From Pontederia crassipes (taxonomy: Eukaryota; Streptophyta; Magnoliopsida; Commelinales; Pontederiaceae), in assembly GCA_030549335.1 (NCBI GenBank), contig CM060196.1, forward strand, positions 15,515,501 through 15,579,500: a stretch of 64,000 nt of DNA. The letters are read 5' to 3'. Below, piece after piece: positions 35,398-47,285 of this stretch. Position numbers and translations under genes: made by a program. A model generated the notes under the pieces. That model made no database searches. It saw only the letters and a list, made by a program, of their open reading frames with translations, and was not told the DNA's origin. Position 1 is the first letter of the stretch; the number at the start of each line of letters is the position of its first letter.

Positions 35398-35690
35398 GAC
35401 CGGTCGATCGATCTTGAATATCGGTCGACCGGTGATAAGAATATCGGTCGACCGATCCTTGGAGACCGGTCGACCGATCATTCCTTTCGAGTCTCTCATA
35501 GGTCGGCCGATCGGCCGACTGAGGTTTCTTTTAAGACTAAGCGTTATCGATCGATATCCAGAGATATCGGTCGACCGGTACTCAAGACTTGCTGTATTGT
35601 ATTAAGACCCATCGGTCGATCGATCCAGAGATATCGATCGACCGGTGCTTGAAAATCGGACAACCGACCAGTGAGGATCGGTCAATCGAA
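35398..35690. repeat. Palindromic GGTCGACC cluster, family A 5' LTR
   Basis: About ten sites built on ATCGGTCGACCGAT with variants (GGTCGATCGATC, GGTCGGCCGATCGGCCGAC), spaced by roughly 20-45 bases. Each is close to a perfect inverted repeat. Confidence 0.85.
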
Positions 35691-36662
35691 TCCTGTCCAG
35701 ATTGCATATTGATTGCTGACTTGATCTAGATTCTTTCTATGAATGTGATGTGCTACTCCTTACTGATTGAAATGTTATGTGACTGAATCCTTAATCTTGT
35801 CTTGATCTGTCCTATGATCCAATCTTATTATGGTATGCAAGAATGATAAAATGATAATGTAATGGAGTATAAAAGATGAAAATGTATATGGGAGTGGTGG
35901 CTACAGCTTATGCTAAGTGCTTATCGAAAGGGTCGCTCCCTTAGCCATGGCTCGATCCTCCATTGACTGCACGAAGCTATATCGATCGCTCGGCGTAGAT
36001 CCCCCAAGTTAAAGGCACCCAAGGCACCTAATGCTAAGAGAAAATAAGAGCACAAAAAGTATAGACAATTAACATGAACATGATGAATGAAGTATGATTA
36101 TTGATCCAGCATGATTACTAAAATCTTTCATGATTATAAGATTGACTCATGATCTCTATCTCTGACATCCATTGATATCTCAATCGAATGATCTTATGCT
36201 CTCAAATCTGATCTTGTTATCAATGATTACTAATTTTGTCTATTGCTATTTATTGTTATGCATTGAGTACTTTATGGATCCACACTAGGATGTATAGCTT
36301 ATGGGAGGACCTCCTCCCCTGAGTTTGATTTCCACAGGGCCACGTCAGTGATGGTGTTGAGGTCGTGTGTCGCGACTAGCTCGAGCGATGCTAAAGCATA
36401 TGAACTGACAGAGGGCCTAGTTATCTTTATCTTTATTTTCCGCATTATGAGATTTGATGTAATTCAGATATTATGACTATCATGAACTTTGTAATATTTT
36501 GAGACTTCCGCTTTTATGATATTTCTATCTTTCCTTCTTTATTCCTATTATTGACATATCATCGTTTTTATTGAAATTTGATCAAGTTTTAATCAAATGT
36601 TATAGTATTTTCGTAGCGATTCTCGTCACGTGGCGTTGGTCGATTGGGGGCGTTACATTTAT

Positions 36663-36674
36663 TGGTATCAGAGC
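36663..36674 (+). other. Primer binding site of the family A element
   Basis: TGGTATCAGAGC, complementary to the 3' end of plant initiator methionine tRNA, five bases after the 5' LTR. Confidence 0.9.
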
Positions 36675-36840
36675 CGCTGTTCGGACTCTTTTGATGTCTT
36701 ATTGTAGTGTATGATATAAGAGTGGTTCATGTGCTATCGCTGAGCTATCGCAACACTCTCCACCAAAAGATTATTGTAAGTTAAATTCATGTTCATGATA
36801 TGATATTGGTTCTAATGTATTGTTCTTTCATGATTAAAGA

Positions 36841-38085
36841 ATGTCTAGACTATCAGAGAGGATCCAGGAGCCGGGAGTTGCATCGGCCTATAATGCTCCT
36901 GAGGTGCCAAAAGGCCCAGAGGGCCCAAATACTAAGTCCCAGACTTTAGCCCAGCAGGGTCGGGGACGAGGCCGTGGTCGAGGCCGCACTCCCAACCGCG
37001 GCCGAGGACGGGGTCGCAGTGCGAGAGCACGGTCGCAGGACGAACTCATTGATGAGACTGACCATCTGGAGGCCAGTCAAATCGGATGCGGCTAGCCCGC
37101 GATCCGACGTCGCACCCGGGGATCCCGATAGGAACTTCCGGAGGATACTTTAGAGGCATTTCTGAGGCCAAATCCGCATCAGTTTGAGGGCAAGCCAGAT
37201 TTCTTCAAAGCTGAACAGTGGATAGAGGCCCTGGACCGAATCTTTAAGTTGATGAGGTGTGCCGAAGGATGAAAGGTGCTATACGCTGCCCACTTGATCA
37301 CCGACACTACTATGGATTGGTGGAAGACTACTAGAGCCACCAGGTATAGGGGGCTGAAAGAAGAAGAGATATCATGGGAGGCATTTGCAGAACGATACAC
37401 TCCTGAGCACGACCGGGAAAACAAGCATGAAGAATTTTTGGAGCTCGTGCAAGGGACCATGACAGTGGTGGAATACCACGCACAGTTTGTCACGCTGGAG
37501 CAATATTGCCCTATGTCGTTTGCAGGGCGCATAAGGGCAAACAAGTTCATCAACGGTCTACGACTGGACCTGAAGACCGAAGTCCTTTCTGGGGACTGTG
37601 ACACCTTAGTAAAGGCGGTGAGACTGGCCACCTGCATGGAGAAGGACCAGGCGGAGCGCAAGGCAAGAGCACCAGTCAAGCCAGCGGAGCCACAGCGATT
37701 TCGGACCGAAGATCATCGACCATTCAGGAGAGATGATCGTCGCGATCGTCGACACATGCCTTATTATCAAAGAGAGGCCCATTGTTATACTCCACCTCCT
37801 CATCGCCCAGCACCAGCACAGCATCAGGTATAAAGATTTCAAAATATTAACTAAGAATATGTTAAGGGTGACAATTAACTCACATTTCATGTAATAGCCT
37901 CTGAGACAATTGTCACATTCTCCTCATCAGCCTCAGCCACCAGCGCCAGTAGCTCCACAGAGGCCTCCATGTCCTCATTGCGGGCGATATCATGACGGTG
38001 AATGTCGCATGAGGACTGGTGCGCGCGTCCAGTGCGGACAATTCGGGCATTTTGCCCGAAACTATCCTTAGCATGCTAGGAGAGA
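36841..38085 (+). pseudogene. Ty3/gypsy gag (family A)
   Basis: Starts at ATG 36841 (MSRLSERIQEPG), followed by an Arg-Gly-rich stretch (GRGRGRGRGRTPNRGRGRGR). After a stop and frame change near 37095 the capsid-like gag domain runs 37150-37680, with QFEGKPDFFKAEQWIEAL, WWKTTRA, WEAFAERY and EFLELVQGTMTVVEY blocks. Two zinc knuckles follow near 37965-38070: CPHCGRYHDGEC is intact; the second (QCGQFGHFARNYP) has lost its first and last cysteines. Gag packages the element RNA. A TGA at 37270-37272, the frameshift and a stop at 37831 show it is dead. Confidence 0.85.
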
Positions 38086-38134
38086 TCGTGATAATCGGGG
38101 CGCCGGAGGCGCAAACCTCGTAGTCCAGGGCAGG

Positions 38135-41100
38135 GTGCATCACATGAAGGCAAATGCTAATCAGAATGATAATGATGTTATCATAGGTACTCTTCCTATT
38201 ACTGGTGTGTCTGCCATTATCTTGTTTGATTTAGGGGCCACGCACTCATTTATTTCGGAGTCGTGCGTCCAAGCTCTTGGCTTATCTTTGCAGCAGATGC
38301 CTCATGCCATGAGGGTGAGCACCCCATGGGAGATCTTCACACGGCTAGGTACATCCCGAATATACCTATCACCGTGGAAAAGAAAATTTTTTTTACAGAC
38401 CTCATTGTCATCCCGATGACAGACTATGATGTCATCCTAGGGATGGATTGGCTTTCTTACCATGATGCAGCTTTACACTGCAAGCAGAAGAAAATCATAA
38501 TAGGTGTACAGGGCAAGCCAAAGGAAGTCATCAGAGGTACTCCATCAGAAAATAAGAAGGTGATTGTCTCAGCTATGAGGGCTCAAAAGATGATCCAGAA
38601 GGGATGTTGTGCTTACTTGGCAAGTGTGGTGAAGACCGATGCACTAGCCACCGCATTGCAATAGATAGATGTAGTGCGGGAGTTTCTAGATGTTTTTTCT
38701 GAAGATACTTCGGGATTACCACCCATCTCCAAGATTGAACTTCTACCTGGCACCACACCCATCTCCAAGGCATCGTACCGCATGGCACCGGCCGAGATGC
38801 AGGAGTTGAAGAAGCAGATCTCGGAATTATTAGACAAATGCTTCATTCGATCAAGTGTCTCATCGTGGGGAGCACCTGTGCTGTTTGTGAAAAAGAAGGA
38901 TGGTTCAGTGCGCCTTTGCATTGATTATAGGATGCTTAACAAGGTGACGATGAAAAATAAGTATCCTTTGCCCCGCATCGATGAACTCTTCGATCAGTTG
39001 TCCAAGGCATCAGTATTCTCCAAGATCGATCTGCGGAGTGGCTATCATCAATTGAGGGTCATTGAGGAGGACATACCGAAGACAGCCTTCCGGTCTAGGT
39101 ATGGTCATTATGAGTTTTTAGTAATGCCATTTGGACTGACGAACGCTCATGCAGCGTTTATGGATCTGATAAACAGGACCTTCAGGCCCTACCTAGATCA
39201 GTTCGTCATAGTATTCGTGGACGACATCTTGATCTACTCGTCCAGCCCAGAGCAGCATCGGGAGCATCTCAGGATAGTTGGAGACTCTGCGCCAACACAA
39301 GCTGTATGGAAAACTCTCGAAGTGTGAGTTTTGACTGAAGGATATTATGTTTCTTGGTCACATAGTATCCAAGAAGGGCATTTCAGTAGACCCCGCAAAA
39401 GTAAAAGCAGTGATTAATTGGGCAAGACCGAAGAATGCATCCGAGATTCGTAGCTTTCTAGGATCGGCAAGTTATTACAGGAGGTTCATCAGAGACTTCT
39501 CCAAAATTGCAGTACCACTCACAAACCTCACGAAGAAAGCTGAAAAATTTATCTGATCTGATAAGTGTGAGCAGAGCTTTCAGCCATTGAAGGATCGCTT
39601 GACATCAGCACATGTTCTCACCATCCCGATAAGCAACGGAGGATATGTAGTTTACAGTGATGTGTGTGGGACAGGCTTAGAGTGTGTACTCATGCAGTAT
39701 GATAAAGTGGTGGCCTATACTTCACACCAGTTGAAGAAGCACGAGGTTAACTACCCCACTCATGATCTAGAGCTAGCTGCTATAATTTTTGCTTTGAAGA
39801 TCTGGAGGCACTATCTTTATGGGGAGACTTTTGAGATCTTCACAGATCATAAGAGTCTCAAATATATTTTTTATTAGAGAGATCTTAACATGAGGCAGCG
39901 CCGTTGGTTGGAGCCCTTGAAGGATTATAAATTTATTATTAATTACCACCCTGGTAAAATAAATTCAGTAGCGGATACACTGAGCATGAAATATGAAGGC
40001 TCACTAGCTTACATCAGGATACGAGAGTACGAGATGTTACAAAAGTTAGACCAGCGGTGTTCCAGACTTGGCAGCAATGGAGCGATATGAATGATGCATC
40101 AGATAAGGCCTAGCGTGATTGACAGGGTCATAGCTACTCAATAGGAGGACCCGGAGTACCGGAAGGTGTTGAAAAGATGTCAGAATGAGCCCAAAGATTT
40201 CCAAATATCAACAGATGGAGGAATTCGGTACAGGGACAGGTTATGAATTCCCACGGATGCTACCATTAGACGGGAAGTGATGGATGAGTGTCATAAGTCT
40301 GAGTTTGTCATCCATCCTGGTAGCACTAAGATGTACAAAGACGTACAACGTAGCTATTGGTGGCCTGACATGAAGAGGGAGATAGCTGAGTATGTATCTA
40401 GGTGCTCGGTATGCCAGTAGGTGAAGATTGAGCATCAGAGGTCATATGAAAAACTAAAGCCTCTAGAGATCCCACAGTGGAAGTGGGATAATATCACCAT
40501 GGATTTTGTATCCAATTTGCCCAGATCCAAGAAGGGTCATGATGCTGTATGGGTGGTAGTAGATAGATTCACGAAGGCGGTACACTTCATCCCTATCAGG
40601 TGAAAGTAGTCGGTAGAGAGTCTATTCGACTTGTATGTTAGGGAGGTGATTAGACTACATGGCATTCTAGCATCGATTGTTTCAGACCGAGATCCCAGAT
40701 TCACTGCCAGATTCTGAAAAAACATGCAGGAGGCATTTGGCACAAGGTGAATTTCAGCACTGCTTTCCACCTTCAGACCGATGGACAATTTGAGAGGACT
40801 ATTCAGATATTAGAGGACATGTTGCGAGCTTGTGCTCTAAATTGGCAGGGCAACTGGGATGAGCATATTCATCTGATCGAGTTTGCTTATAATAACAGCT
40901 ACCATTTTAGTATCGACATGGCGCCCTTTGAGACTTTATATGGCCGACCTTGTCGTTCACCCGCTCATTGGGGTGAAGTAGGTGAAGAGATGATCATGAG
41001 CATGGAAGAAGTAAAAGAGGCAGTAGAGTATGCTGAGAAAGTGGAGCTGATCAAGCAGAGGATGAAGACAGCTCAGGGCAGACAGAAGAGTTATGCTGAT

Positions 41101-41559
41101 AAGGACAGATGTGAGCAGATTTTTCAGGCTGGTGATCATGTTCTGCTGAAGGTGTCTCCTATGAAGGGAGTTATAAGGTCCAGTAAGCAAGTGAAGCTCA
41201 GCCCTCGATACGTGGGACCCTTTGAGGTACTCGAGTTAGTAGGTGAAGCAGCATGCAGACTAGCATTGCCACCTTCCTATGGGCGAGTGCATAATGTGTT
41301 TCATGTTTTCATGCTTAAGAAGTACAAGCACGATGCTGCTAATATCTTACAGATCGAAGAGCCAAATTTAGTTGCGGATTTGACCTTCGCGGAATATCCG
41401 ACACATATATTGGAACGGAAGTTACAACGCCAAAAGAATAGAGATGTGCCTATGGTCAGAGTAGCCTGGCGTTTCCATCACGGTGATGAGGTCACATGAG
41501 AACTCGAGTCAGAGATGCGCCAAGAGTTCCCACATCTATTCGGTAAGATCTCTACTTAG
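38135..41559 (+). pseudogene. Ty3/gypsy pol (family A): protease, RT, RNase H, integrase, chromodomain-like tail
   Basis: Protease 38135-38560: active-site motif reads FDLGATHSFI where D(S/T)GA is required, later DYDVILGMDWLSYHD. RT 38674-39300: [24 protein letters not shown] and an intact FVDDILIYS. RNase H 39590-40000: [38 protein letters not shown]. Integrase: H/H..CSVC zinc site near 40280-40420, then MDFVSNLP, SDRDPRF and FERTIQILED carrying the DDE residues. The tail 41400-41559 (VPMVRVAWRFHHGDEVT) resembles a chromodomain. Stops at 39557, 39877, 40142, 40419, 40601, 40717 and 41497 plus frameshifts between protease and RT and after RT inactivate it. It shares the same architecture as family B. 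Confidence 0.92.
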
Positions 41560-41585
41560 TACAAAATTTGAGGATGAATTTTTTT

Positions 41586-41592
41586 AAGGGGA
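41586..41592 (+). other. Polypurine tract of the family A element
   Basis: AAGGGGA within TTTTTTTAAGGGGATTAATGA, immediately before the 3' LTR. Confidence 0.75.
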
Positions 41593-41599
41593 TTAATGA

Positions 41600-43359
41600 T
41601 GTAATACTCGGTATATATAAAAAATTAAAATAAAATAAAATAGAAAATGAAATCAAATTATAAATATCAACCATCTTAGTCCATTAGTATGATTAGCCCA
41701 TGACCTAGACTATAAAAGCAATTACACCCTAAAGCCCCTTCTTATCCACTCATTCCTCTTTCTCACTTCTCTCTCTTCCTCCCTAAGGCAATCCATCCAG
41801 CAAAGAGCAAGGGGTGTTCCAGCAAGGTTTTCATCAAGGTTCATCTTCATTTCTGCATCATTTGATTTCTATGTCCATCCCTCACTTCTTCTCTCCATTG
41901 AAATGCTTCTTAGGTGAAGAACAATAAGGGGAAGGGATTATTGGTGATCGGAAAGGTTCAAGCTAGGATCAATCACGGAAGAAGGTGGGTGATACCGAAA
42001 TCTCCCTGCATAATTTGATTAGCAATTGAATAGAATTAGGATTCTTATTATGGATTGTGTTTTTTATTGATGAGGAAGAGTGGAAAAGGAATGATTGATT
42101 GTGTTTCTTGTGTTTGATGCATGTTTTGTGATTCTTATGACTATAGATGTGTTCTGTATTAGTCCTCCATGCTTAGATGATTGATTGTATGCCCTAATTA
42201 CATTTCTGAATTAAAAATCATTGTTATTTTGATTCTGTCTGATTCTATTTTCATGTGGACCGGTCGACCGACCTTGAATATCGGTCGACCGATCTTTGGA
42301 GACCGGTCGACCGATCATTCCTTCCGAGCCGCTCATAGGTCGGTCGATCGGTCGACCGAGGTTTCTTTTAAGACTAAGTGTTATCGGTCGACCAATCCAG
42401 ATATATCGGTCGACCGATACTCAAGACTTGTTATATTATATTAAGACCCATCGGTTGACCGATCCAGAGATATCGGTCGAACGGTGCTTGAAAATCAGTC
42501 GATCGACCAGTGAGGACCGGTCGACCAGATTGCATATTAATTGCTGATTTGATCTAGATTCTTTCTACGAGTGTGATGTGCTACTCCTTACTGATTGAAA
42601 TGTTATGTGACTGAATCCTTGATCTGTCCTATGATCCAATCTTATTATGGTATGCAAAAATGATAAAGTGATAATGTAATTGAGTATGAAAGATGAAAAT
42701 GTATATGAGAGTGCTGGTTAATGCTAAGAAAAAATAAGAGCACAAAGAGTATGGACAAGTAACATGAACATGATGAATGAAGTATGATTATTGATCTAGC
42801 ATGATTATTGAAATCGTTCATGATTATAAGATTGACTCATGATCTCTATCTCTGCCATCCATTGATATCTCAATCGAATGATCTTATGCTCTCAAATCTG
42901 ATCTTGTTACCAGTGATTACTAATTTTGTCTATTGCTATTTATTGTTATGCATTGAGTACTTTATGGATCTCCACTAGGTTGTATAGCTTACGGAAGGAC
43001 CTCATCCCCTGTGTTTGATTTTCACAAGGCCAGGTCAGTGATGATGTTGAGGTTGTGTGCCGCGACTAGCTCGAGCAATGCTAAAGCACATGAACTGACA
43101 GAGGGTCTAGTTATCTTTATCTTTATTTTTCGCATTATGAGCTTTGATGTAATTCAGATATTATGACTATCATGAACTTTGTAACATTTTGAGGCTTTCG
43201 TTTTTATGATATTTCTATCTTTCCTTCTTTATTTCTATTATTGACATGTCATCATTTTTATTGAGATTTGGTCAAGTTTTAATCAAATGTTATAGTATTT
43301 TCGTAGTGTCTTCGGATAGATCATCACCACGTGATGTTGGTCAATTTGAAGGTGTTATA
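41600..43359 (+). repeat. 3' LTR of the family A element
   Basis: 1760 bp, TGTAATACTCGG ... GGTGTTATA (end decayed from GGCGTTACA). About 175 bases shorter than the 5' LTR, mainly through a deletion of some 130 bases between two copies of ATGCTAAG at position 42720, plus loss of one palindrome unit. Confidence 0.92.
42258..42535. repeat. Palindromic GGTCGACC cluster, family A 3' LTR
   Basis: Nine or so GGTCGACC-type sites in the same context as in the 5' LTR, with independent substitutions. Confidence 0.85.
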
Positions 43360-43364
43360 TATAT

Positions 43365-43818
43365 AATGAAGATATTCGGGTACGTATAATGTATAATCCG
43401 GTATTCACTCCATAAGTGAGAAGAGTGTAACATAATAAATATAACCATGATGGCTATCAAATTTAACAATTTCCCACTAAAATGGAGGCAAGAGAGGGTT
43501 TAGAGACATAATACTACAGACAAATATGCCATCTACTTTTATAATGCACACAACCAAATAATTATATATATGTAGACGACAAACAAAATTATTGGATCCC
43601 GTATCTAACTCTAGGAACAACAATTATTTTAAATATTTTAATCGGATAGAGGAAGACCTAGATTGTGAGTGAACAAGTCTTCAAATTTTAAGACATGCGA
43701 GTCAATATTAAATGGGTGGCTTTAACGTCACTTTCATAATTCTTATTTTCACTTCAATTAGACTATATTATTTTTATTTTTTTTAAATAAAAGATAAAAG
43801 ATAAAAGAAGTCTAGGAA
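43365..43818. other. Intergenic stretch with duplicated upstream segment
   Basis: 43561-43700 matches 23400-23540, the segment upstream of copy 1 of the unknown gene; here it is displaced about 12.6 kb from copy 2 by the family A element and other insertions. No gene. Confidence 0.6.
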
Positions 43819-43826
43819 GATGTAAC

Positions 43827-44665
43827 CAATATTATTAAAATTGGACGGACCGACCAGTTCAACCGCGAACTAGTGGTAGGTCCGATTCGGTTCAACATTA
43901 AAATTGAAATCAGCTTTGAACCGGTCAATAATCGGTTGAACTGAAAAAATCGGTGAACCGGCGAACTGGCTAAAAAATCGATTCCACTTCAAAACTTAAG
44001 AAATTAAGAAAAATGATATGAAAATAAAGTCAAAAAAAGAAAAGATAAAATGAAACGGAAAGGAAAGTTGTTTGGCCGATTTAACCATACATAAATAAAG
44101 TTTCACCTTTAAATCGGCTAAAAAATTTGTTTACCCTTTTAACCATATCTATTTCAAGATTTATGGGGAAAGAGATTTTAATGGAAATAGATATGACAAG
44201 ATTTATGGGTAAAGAGATTATAATGAAATAAAAAGGAAAGCGTTAAAAAAATAAAGAGAATATGAGTAATTTATTTTAGAAAGATTTAATATTTTATCAA
44301 ATACAATATGCAAAATGACAGGATATTAGCTAATGAAAATAAAAAAATGATTAAATATAAAGAGATCAAAACTAAAGGAATCAATAAAATTAATATTAAT
44401 ATTTCAATATCAATAATCTTAGAGTCAATCTTTTATGAATATTAGTTCTTAAGTAATATCTTTATGTTGTTATATTATTATTACTAGGTTATTATTATAT
44501 TTTTTATAAATTATATAATATTAATTCATGTTATAATTTAAAGTTTTTATAAATAATATTATTTTAATAAAATTTGGTTCAACTCGATCGAACTCGATCC
44601 GACCGATCCAACCACGACCCAATTAACAATCCGGTTCGATCTCTGGTCTGATTATGAAAACATTG
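43827..44665. mobile_element. hAT-type MITE, CAATGTTT family, copy 2
   Basis: 839 bp, non-coding. Ends CAATATTATTAAAATTGG and TTATGAAAACATTG; perfect 8-bp target duplication GATGTAAC (43819-43826, 44666-44673). Subterminal GGTTCGAACCGG-like words as in the copy at 24189. Confidence 0.85.
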
Positions 44666-44930
44666 GATGTAACGTCCAGATGTCAGGAAGAGTTTAGAGT
44701 GACCAATAGGACTGTCAAAAGAAAAAAAAGTGAATGATCAGATAAAAAAAAGAATATTGTAAAAAAGGTGACAGTTCGTCTTCTCAACTCTCATACGGCC
44801 TTCAGAAATAAAAAAAGCAAAAATAAATTGATCAACAAAATAAAATATGAGAGGTATGAAATTAAAAAAAACAAAATGAAATCTATTAGAAAATAAATTT
44901 GGTGATAAATCTAATTAAAAAAGATATATC

Positions 44931-45483
44931 TGTAACGCTCCCAAATCAATCCACACTACGTGACGAACACCAACCTGAGAGCACTACAAACGTTATGGCA
45001 TTGACTATTATATTAACCAGATTTCAGTCAATAATCGAGACACGTCAGCAAAAGAAAGAATAAAATAAAGGAGAATAACATAAATTACGAAAGTTCAAAG
45101 AAAGGATACATCATCTCATAATGAATATTATAAGGTCTACATCATGAGTTAATAAAGGTGGAAGAAAATGAATAACTAATTAGGCCCTATAGTTCATGTG
45201 TTTTCTAGTCGACAGAGCTTCATTACAACACACCAACTCAACATCATCACTAATCTGACCTTGTGAAAATCAAACACACAGGAGGAAATCCTCCCGTAAC
45301 CTTTACAGCCTAGTGGGAAACCAGTAAGAGTATATAATGCATAACTTTAAATAAAATAAATCAGAAATAATTACATAACTTATCTTGGTCAAGGATTGAG
45401 CATGGAGTCATCAGAATAATAAAAGTCAATAAATATCGATAAGCAGTAAGATCATGATAATACATAGTAAACTTGATATCAAC
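44931..45483 (-). mobile_element. Old family-A-type LTR, inverted, first part
   Basis: Starts TGTAACGCTCCC, the reverse complement of the family A LTR end. Blocks 'tcatcactaatctgac', 'gtgaaaatcaaacaca' and 'tacagcctagtggg' are the inverted counterparts of 36300-36360. It is interrupted at 45484 by the solo LTR 45489-47877 and resumes at 47883. Confidence 0.75.
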
Positions 45484-46383
45484 AGTAGTGTAACGCCTCC
45501 AAATCGCACTCTGTCACGTGGCAGAATACGCTCCGAAGATGCCACGGATCATCCTTACGTGTACATCTTATTGATAAAAAAAGACTTTGACTGGTCAACT
45601 CAACATCATATAAAAGCAGAAGACTTAATCATCATTAAATAATAAAAAAGAGTATGACATCTTAGTATACGGAAGACCGATAAAGAACTTCATATGAGTC
45701 CAAAGAAAAGCTAGTACATCAAACTAAAGGATTCAAGATACTCATGTGCAACCACCTACGAACTCGATCTATCATCGTTGGTCACCTTCATCATTAAGAT
45801 CTGGTCCTGCATTTAAGAACATGCAGGGGAGAAACCTCCCTATGAGTTTTGCAACTCAGTATGGAAGTAAGATAGAAATAATCATAAAATCATTATATTA
45901 TACAAGAATCATAAGGACATCATCATCATCATATAGAAACAAAATATGCATCATCATGATATAAATAAAAGGATTCTTGTAACGTGTCATATGGATAGGA
46001 GATCACCAAGATCATACAAAATTCATAGATCAAGTTGTTATCTTCTTGGGATCATAAGATCAAAAGATCAGGATAAATCATCATAGCATGACAAGAGTCG
46101 ATCTTCATGATTATGATGTCATCATCATATAAAGATTCATGAGAGATAATTGTATGAAGATAGAAAATCATGAATTGTATCATCTTTCTTAGGTCCTATT
46201 AATAATAGATCAAGAGATCATGAAAAGATTATCGTAAGTGTGGCAAAAGCCAATAATCATCGTAAAGATATTTCGTTATTAATATGTTTCATCTTCTTCA
46301 TCAACTTATTATTCATCTTTAACTTATAGTGGAGTATATTTCAACCCACAGGAAGGTCTGTCTCAACTCGTCCATCATCATCA

Positions 46384-46494
46384 TCATAACTGATAGAATT
46401 AGCTCATAACTGACCGTAATTAGCCCATAACTAATTGAAGTCAGGCCATAACTGACCGGAGTCAGCTCATACCTAATCGTCATCAGTCCATCAT
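46384..46494. repeat. 21-bp minisatellite, five copies
   Basis: Units of the form CATAACTGACCGTAATTAGCC, five in tandem with substitutions but constant 21-base spacing. On the minus strand they happen to encode a seven-residue repeat (SYELTPV-like). Confidence 0.85.
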
Positions 46495-46954
46495 AAAAAA
46501 GAGAGCTCTCCATTTAATATTTTTCATCTTTTATCTTGCAGATTTTAATTTATCTTTCATTAGGACATAAGGATCATGATTAAGATTTGAACATCATAAG
46601 AAAGGATCAACAAATCGTACTGATCAATGGTCCTAATCATCATCATCAATATATAAGACTTAATCAGAACTATAAGATATGATCATGAAGAGAAATCAGA
46701 AATATATGAATATCGTAATCATCATCATCGTCATAAAGTAGATCAAGAGGATGGATATGGATTAGTGTCATCATAGACATGATTGGATCTAGATTAAGTC
46801 ATCATAAGATCATAATAGGCATAATCATCATCATGACATAGATTAGGATTACGTACATGAATCAAGAGCATTAATAGCACAATCATCATCATTAAGATCT
46901 GAATTAAGTACGTAATCAGGGATTAAAAGATTATAAAATTAACTTAATCGCTTT

Positions 46955-47285
46955 GGAACCCGAGCTGAGTTGAGTGAAACCCGGGCCGAATTCGTAAGGG
47001 TATCATCGGGGGAAATCAAGACATGGCCAGGGCCGGATTCATACTTAGCAGCCCGGTCGGCCGATTCGACGAATCGGTCGACCACTCAGCAAAAGTCGCG
47101 GCCGAGCACGACTTCGTAGTGGAACTGCCCGGGCCGGGTCATCATCAACCCGGGCCGGGTTCTCCTTCGTTGTAGAATTTGGCACTCCCGACAACGGCGG
47201 ACACGACTAAGTTCCATCGAACTCGGTCCGAGTATGGACCTACGCAAGTCGAGTTCTAGGGAAACCCGAGCCGGGTTCCTCTTAC
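46955..47285. repeat. GC-rich CCCGGG/ACTCGG cluster in the solo LTR
   Basis: Repeats such as AACCCGGGCCGGGTTCTC and AACTCGGTCCGAG separated by short spacers, the same type as in family B LTRs. Confidence 0.7.

Larger units (their letters stand above)
34723..36657 (+). repeat. 5' LTR of the family A element
   Basis: 1935 bp, TGTAATACCCGG ... GGGGGCGTTACA. A TATA box (TATAAAAGC) lies at 34851. Holds the palindromic GGTCGACC cluster at 35398-35690 and a 130-base block (about 35905-36035) that the 3' LTR has lost. Confidence 0.92.
34723..43359 (+). mobile_element. Complete Ty3/gypsy element, family A, plus strand
   Basis: 8637 bp. LTRs at 34723-36657 and 41600-43359, primer site at 36663-36674, gag, pol in the order protease, RT, RNase H, integrase, then a chromodomain-like tail, and polypurine tract at 41586-41592. 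Flanked by TATAT on both sides (34718-34722, 43360-43364), low complexity because the target is a TA repeat. Domain order and the tail place it with chromoviruses, probably Tekay/Del type. In the stretch I compared, the LTRs differ at about 3 percent of sites. All frames carry nonsense changes, many of them TGG to TGA or CAG to TAG. Confidence 0.95.
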
